The notes under the pieces: generated by a model
The model's input: only the letters and a program-made list of their open reading frames with translations
Database searches by the model: none
What the model was told of the DNA's origin: nothing
Translations under genes and position numbers: made by a program
In this document: positions 58,740 to 64,000 of the stretch, piece by piece
Numbering within the stretch: position 1 is the stretch's first letter
How the letters are laid out: each line of letters starts with the position of its first letter
Source of the DNA: Cyathus striatus
Lineage: Eukaryota; Basidiomycota; Agaricomycetes; Agaricales; Nidulariaceae
Length of the DNA stretch: 64,000 nt
NCBI GenBank assembly: GCA_025738555.1
Contig: JAOVFP010000007.1
Location: forward strand, 4,836,001-4,900,000
Direction: 5' to 3'

Positions 58740-60480
58740 GAAGCAAAAATATGGCAAGTACTACAACAAGTTGAAGTAAGCATGAAGGTGCAAAAAATAT
58801 ATAAAGCAAATTCTACAACTGAACAAAGCAAACATGAAGTAGTTTTGAAGCATGTACAGTATATATGAAGCAAGTACTGCAACATGTTGAAACAATCATG
58901 AAGCAATTTCTATAACAGAATAAAGCAAACATGAAGCAAATACTGCAATGGGCTGAAGCAATTCTGAAGCATGTACAGGATATATATGAAGCAAATACTG
59001 CAATGGGTTGAAGTAATATTGAAGTAATTCTTACAACAGGGTGAAGTAAATATGAAGCAAATACTGCAATGGGTTGAAGCTATTTTGAAGCATGTACAGG
59101 AAATATATGAAGCAAATACTACAACAGGTTGAAGCATGCATGATGCAAATACTGCAACAGGGTGAAGAAATTATAAAACAATTCCTACAACAGGATGAAG
59201 CAATTATGAAGCAAATACTGCAACAGGTTGAAGCTATTTTGAAGCATGTACAGGAAATATATGAAGCAAATACTACAACAGGATGAAGCAAATATGAAGC
59301 AAATACTGCAATGGGTTGAAGCAATATTGAAGCAATTCCTACAACAGGGTGAAGCAAATATGAAGCAAATACTGCAATGGGTTGAAGCAATATTGAAGCA
59401 ACTCCTACAACAGGGTGAAGCAAACATGAAGCAAATTCTGCAATGGGTTGAAGCAATTTTGAAGCATGTACAGGATATATATGAAGCAAGTTCTGCAACA
59501 GGTTGATGCAAACATGAAGCAAATACTACAACAGGATGAAGCAACTGTGAAGCAGTTCCTACAATGGGATGAAGCAAGTATGAAGCAAATACTGCAACAG
59601 GTTGAAGCAATTTTGAAGCATGTACAGGAAATATATGAAGCAAATACTGCAATGGGTTGAAGCAATGTTGAAGCAATTCCTACAACAGAGTGAAGCAAAT
59701 ATGAAGCAAATACTGCAATGGGTTGAAGCAATTTTGAAGCATGTACAGGATATATATGAAGCAAGTTCTGCAACAGGTTGAAGCAAACATGAAGCAAACA
59801 CTACAACAGGATGAAGCAACTATGAAGCAGTTCCTACAATGGGATGAAGCAATTATGAAGCAAATACTGCAACAGGTTGAAGCTATTTTGAAGCATGTAC
59901 AAGAAATATATGAAGCAAATACTGCAATAGATTGAAGCAAATTGAAGCATGTACAGGAAATATATGAAGCAAGTTCTGCAACAGATTGAAGCAAACATGA
60001 AGCAAATCCTACAACAGGATGAAGCAATTATGAAGTAATTCCTACAACAGGATGAAGCAAATATGAAGCAAATACTGCAATGGGTTGAAGCAAATATGAA
60101 GCAATTTCTACAATGGAATGAAGCAAATATGAAAGATATACTGCAATGGGTTGAAGCAATGTTGAAGCATGTATAGAAAATATATGAAGCAAGTTCTGCA
60201 ACAGATTGAAGCAAACATGAAGCAAACACATGACACAAATAGTGCAAACTGATGAAGCAACAATGAAGTAATCACTACAAAATGAGGAAGCAAATCTGAA
60301 CCAATCACTGAAAATACATGAAACAATTATGATGCAATTACTGCAACAGGTTGAAACAATCCTGAAGCAACTACTGCACATCTATAAAGCAAATGTCCCA
60401 ACCCTGAAGCAGATACTGCAGTATAGTGAAGCAAATATGAAGCAATGACAGCAGGTGGTAGAAGCAGATATGAAGCATTT
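58740..60480 (+). repeat. 33-bp minisatellite that reads as 11-residue coiled-coil repeats
   Basis: About 1.7 kb of degenerate units such as ATGAAGCAAATACTGCAATG followed by GGTTGAAGCAATA (33 bp). In one frame units read MKQILQWVEAI and LKQFLQQGEAN in alternation, an amphipathic 11-residue (hendecad) pattern, with longer units ending KHVQEIYEAN. Open stretches reach 64-86 codons before stops. The minus strand is also open in pieces. No start, splice context or flanking gene is seen, so I treat it as a repeat that may derive from a coding one. Confidence 0.8.
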
Positions 60481-61544
60481 CCTGCAATAATGGACTGCAA
60501 TGACATAAAGCTGTTTCATAGTTGCAGTTGCAGATGTCCAAGCACTTTTACTGCAATTGCAGTAATCTCATTGATAATGGCTGTCAGCATGCCTCACATG
60601 GGGGGAACATCATGGTAGCAGTGAGACAGTGGGAAGGAGAGGTGGAGGTAGATAGGCTGACATACCATCTACATGGTGTAGATGGCATGGGCTGTTGTGG
60701 GCATTGGCTTAGATACTGGTCTTGTGGTCATTTGAGTGCATTGCCATTGTGGGCATGGGTGGGAGCATGGGTGGGGGAGTGCTGGGTGTCTTTGTTGCCA
60801 TTGGCTGGAGGGGCCTGGATGATGTAGTGCCATTGCTGAAGTGACACAGGATAGAGGAGGGAAGAGAGGGGGGATAGCTGACATGGCATCATCATCTTTG
60901 CGAAGCAGGGCAGGAGGGGTGGCCAGATGACATAGCATTATTGTGGACCAGCGATGTGACACAGGGGGGAAGAGGGATGGGCAGGGGCAGGGAGGTGGTG
61001 GTGTCAGAAGTAACAAAGAATAAAGAGGGTGGTTGAGAGCAAAGAGGAGGATAAGAGTGTAAAGCTCAGACACAAACACAGACACAGACACAAAATGGGG
61101 AGGAAACTTGTTTACAACTATCAAGTTACAGAGTGTTTATATACTAAGGGTGTTTACCAAAGTCCAACCAAAGTCCTGTAACTAAGGTAACTGACAGCTG
61201 TCAATCTGTCAATCACATATCTGTCAATCAAGTATCTGTCAATCACAGATCTGTCAAGTATGACAGGTGACAAGTGACAGCTGTCAAAGAAGCTGTGCAA
61301 CCCTGAATATCTAACAGGTGGTAGTGGAGGTGGTGAGAGGCTGTGGCTGTCAATGTGACAGCATTCTGTTGAACAAGGTGGAGAAGGGGACATACCAGGT
61401 AACAAGTGACATTGTATTGACATCACTGTAGGTCTTGAGAAGGGGGATGTTGAGCTTCACAAATGTGGGACATGAGCATTCTGGCAGAGGGGGACAAGGT
61501 GCAACAACATGCATATGTGGGTGGTAGCATGCATCAAGGGGGAG
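60481..61544. other. No gene; CpG-poor low-complexity DNA
   Basis: G-rich runs on the plus strand give Pro/Ser-rich open frames on the minus strand without domains. A small cluster of TGTCAATC units lies at about 61198-61262. Nothing else recognised. Confidence 0.5.
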
Positions 61545-61731
61545 GATGTCAAAGGGGGTGATGATGGAATCAGGATGAGCAGCACCTCATCACTTGCAAG
61601 ACAAGGTGCAGGGGGGGAGGAGACAGAACACCTTGTCATTTGCCAGATGAGGTGGAGGGGAGAGGTGGAATCGCACCTTGTCATTTGCCAGATGAGGTGC
61701 AAGGGGGAGGTGGAACAGCACCTTGTCATTT
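61545..61731. repeat. Tandem repeat with CACCTTGTCATTTGCCAGAT units
   Basis: Three to four units of about 45 bp, each with CACCT(T/C)(G/A)TCA and GATGAGGTG in inverted orientation and a G-rich spacer. It directly precedes the element starting at 61732. Confidence 0.6.
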
Positions 61732-64000
61732 GGAGCACTTTACGCTCGCCCCCTGTTACACGTGGAATCCACATGAATTCCACCTGTTCATGTGTACTTC
61801 ACATGTACTTCATATGTACTACACTCCACCTCAAATGTATTCAAATCAGCAAATTTCCATTCAAATTTGCGAATTTTGTACACATGAAGTACACATGTAG
61901 TGCACATGTAGGGGTGAAATATCAAAATTCCACATGGAATTGCAAAGTGAAGTTCACAAGGAATACACATGAACTAGTTACACTTGTACACTACACATTG
62001 TAGTTACTTATAATACACTTACTCACCACTACCACAACAAAAATGAATGTTTTAGCATAATGACACAAAGGATTGTCACAATGTCACACTTGTAGTTATG
62101 GCACTTTTCCCACTGTCATTACATTGTCACACTTGTCTCACCATGTCACAGTTGTCACACACTGTGACAGGGGACAAATGTGATAGCTACAATAAGTGTG
62201 ACAAGTGTGACAACTGCAACATGGTGGGATGACTGTGACATGACAGGATATGTGTGACACTGTGCATTACATGTGACAAATGTGTATTGAGTGTGACAAG
62301 TATGTGTTCAGTGTGACAAGTGTGTGACAAGTGTGATATCATATGTTGAGTGTGTTAAGTGTGACACCATGCATTAAGCGTGACACTGTGTGTCGAGTGT
62401 GACACCATGCATTGAGCATGATACTGTGTGTCAAGTGTGACACCGTGTGTCAAGTGTGACACCGTGTGTCAAGTGTGACACCGTGTGTCAAGTGTGACAC
62501 CGTGTGTCAAGTGTGACACCGTGTGTCAAGTGTGACACCGTGTGTCAAGTGTGACACCGTGTGTCAAGTGTGACACCGTGTGTCAAGTGTGACACCGTGT
62601 GTCAAGTGTGACACCGTGTGTCAAGTGTGACACCGTGTGTCAAGTGTGACACCGTGTGTCAAGTGTGACACCGTGTGTCAAGTGTGACACCGTGTGTCAA
62701 GTGTGACACCGTGTGTCAAGTGTGACACCGTGTGTCAAGTGTGACACCGTGTGTCAAGTGTGACACCATGTGTCAAGTGTGACACCATGTGTCAAGTGTG
62801 ACACCATGTGTCAAGTGTGACACCATGTGTCAAGTGTGACACCATGTGTCAAGTGTGACACCATGTGTCAAGTGTGACACCATGTGTCAAGTGTGACACC
62901 ATGTGTCAAGTGTGACACCATGTGTCAAGTGTGACACCATGTGTCAAGTGTGACACCATGTGTCAAGTGTGACACCATGTGTCAAGTGTGACACCATGTG
63001 TCAAGTGTGACACCATGTGTCAAGTGTGACACCATGTGTCAAGTGTGACACCATGTGTCAAGTGTGACACCATGTGTCAAGTGTGACACCATGTGTCAAG
63101 TGTGACACCATGTGTCAAGTGTGACACCATGTGTCAAGTGTGACACCATGTGTCAAGTGTGACACCATGTGTCAAGTGTGACACCATGTGTCAAGTGTGA
63201 CACCATGTGTCAAGTGTGACACCATGTGTCAAGTGTGACACTGTGTGTCAAGTGTGACACCATGTGTCAAGTGTGACACTGTGTGTCAAGTGTGACACCG
63301 TGTGTCAAGTGTGACACTGTGTGTCAAGTGTGACACTGTGTGTCAAGTGTGACACTGTGTGTCAAGTGTGACACTGTGTGTCAAGTGTGACACTGTGTGT
63401 CAAGTGTGACACTGTGTGTCAAGTGTGACACTGTGTGTCAAGTGTGACACTGTGTGTCAAGTGTGACACTGTGTGTCAAGTGTGACACTGTGTGTCAAGT
63501 GTGACACTGTGTGTCAAGTGTGACACTGTGTGTCAAGTGTGACACTGTGTGTCAAGTGTGACACTGTGTGTCAAGTGTGACACTGTGTGTCAAGTGTGAC
63601 ACTGTGTGTCAAGTGTGACACTGTGTGTCAAGTGTGACACTGTGTGTCAAGTGTGACACTGTGTGTCAAGTGTGACACTGTGTGTCAAGTGTGACACTGT
63701 GTGTCAAGTGTGACACTGTGTGTCAAGTGTGACACCATGTGTCAAGTGTGACACTGTGTGTCAAGTGTGACACCATGTGTCAAGTGTGACACTGTGTGTC
63801 AAGTGTGACACCATGTGTCAAGTGTGACACTGTGTGTCAAGTGTGACACCATGTGTCAAGTGTGACACTGTGTGTCAAGTGTGACACCGTGTGTCAAGTG
63901 TGACACTGTGTGTCAAGTGTGACACCGTGTGTCAAGTGTGACACCATGTGTCAAGTGTGACACCATGTGTCGAGCGTGACACTGTGCATCGAGCGTGACA
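61732..64000. mobile_element. Left part of a third MITE-like element whose internal array has expanded (right end outside window)
   Basis: It starts GAGCACTTTACGCTCGCC, similar to the MITE termini at 42663 and 52996 (GAGCTCTTTACACT, and TTTACACTCCCCC at their right ends). As in those copies, subterminal palindrome-rich words (here CACATGTACTT, GTGGAATCCAC) are followed by a transition zone of mixed 19-mers (62230-62430), with CATTAAGCGTGACAC and CATTGAGCATGATAC units as in copies A and B, and then a homogeneous array. Because the right end and TSD are out of the window, the assignment is inferential. Confidence 0.55.
62430..64000. repeat. 19-bp satellite array, running off the window
   Basis: About 80 head-to-tail copies of a 19-bp unit, GTGTCAAGTGTGACACCGT with variants at two positions (CCGT, CCAT, CTGT). 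Variants are grouped in blocks: CCGT to about 62760, CCAT to about 63240, CTGT to about 63730, then alternating CCAT/CTGT to about 63870. The unit contains GTGTCA and TGACAC, a partial palindrome. At both visible edges the units degrade to GAGCGTGACACTGTGCAT types. Nineteen is not a multiple of three and the array is not coding. Confidence 0.95.

Noticed and set aside
59031..60381. Minus-strand ORFs rich in Cys, Ile and Ser across the minisatellite
   Set aside because: They are reverse-strand readings of the 33-bp repeat; repeated frames arise automatically from its period.
62430..64000. CRISPR-like or telomeric array
   Set aside because: Units are contiguous with no spacers, in a eukaryotic context, and the 19-mer is not a TTAGGG-type telomere repeat.

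Overview
The window reads as nuclear DNA of a filamentous basidiomycete, most likely an Agaricomycete. The evidence is introns of about 43-68 nt with GT-AG ends, a DIRS-type tyrosine-recombinase retrotransposon of the kind common in mushrooms, a NACHT-WD40 (NLR/HET-like) gene, and hAT, PIF/Harbinger and Tc1/mariner transposases of fungal type. I cannot name a genus. No housekeeping gene was recognised, and most of the window is accessory or repeat DNA.

1-19.5 kb: two direct copies of a ~4.6-4.9 kb block (about 660-5240 and 7808-12690) carry, on the minus strand, a gene for a membrane-anchored protein kinase. The right copy keeps every kinase catalytic motif but has a 676-bp TA-flanked MITE in an upstream exon. 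The left copy is a multiply disabled, truncated pseudogene. Next come an intron-containing gene of unknown function (14184-15483) and an unknown membrane-protein ORF interrupted by one TGA (15950-17068).

19.5-25.5 kb: a complete hAT transposon with a perfect 8-bp target duplication. Its transposase gene is interrupted twice, by a hAT-like MITE in codon 10 and by a TA-inserted element. Conceptual removal of both plus two introns leaves an uninterrupted 794-codon frame. 25.8 kb: an intron-containing tRNA-Gly(GCC). 28.7-37.2 kb: a short DDE-element derivative with ~40-bp inverted ends, a PIF/Harbinger remnant (Myb-like gene facing the transposase C-terminus), and a decayed DIRS element whose TGA stops sit where arginine is expected (CGA to TGA).

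38.7-42.6 kb: a NACHT-WD40 gene, probably a pseudogene (solo LTR in the NACHT domain, one TAG, one frameshift). It has eight almost identical 43-residue WD40 repeats and, as I read it, no CG dinucleotide over more than 3 kb of gene body, while CpGs persist at the promoter and inside the solo LTR.

42.6-64 kb: mostly AT-rich, largely CpG-poor repeat DNA. It holds two 8-bp-TSD MITEs with internal 19-bp arrays, two giant foldback elements (each with a TA-inserted transposon in one arm), a 33-bp minisatellite that reads as an 11-residue coiled-coil repeat, and a large 19-bp satellite at the right edge. That satellite appears to have grown out of the internal array of a third, related MITE-like element. 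The region looks like a nest of transposons in which internal tandem repeats of non-autonomous elements expand into satellite DNA.
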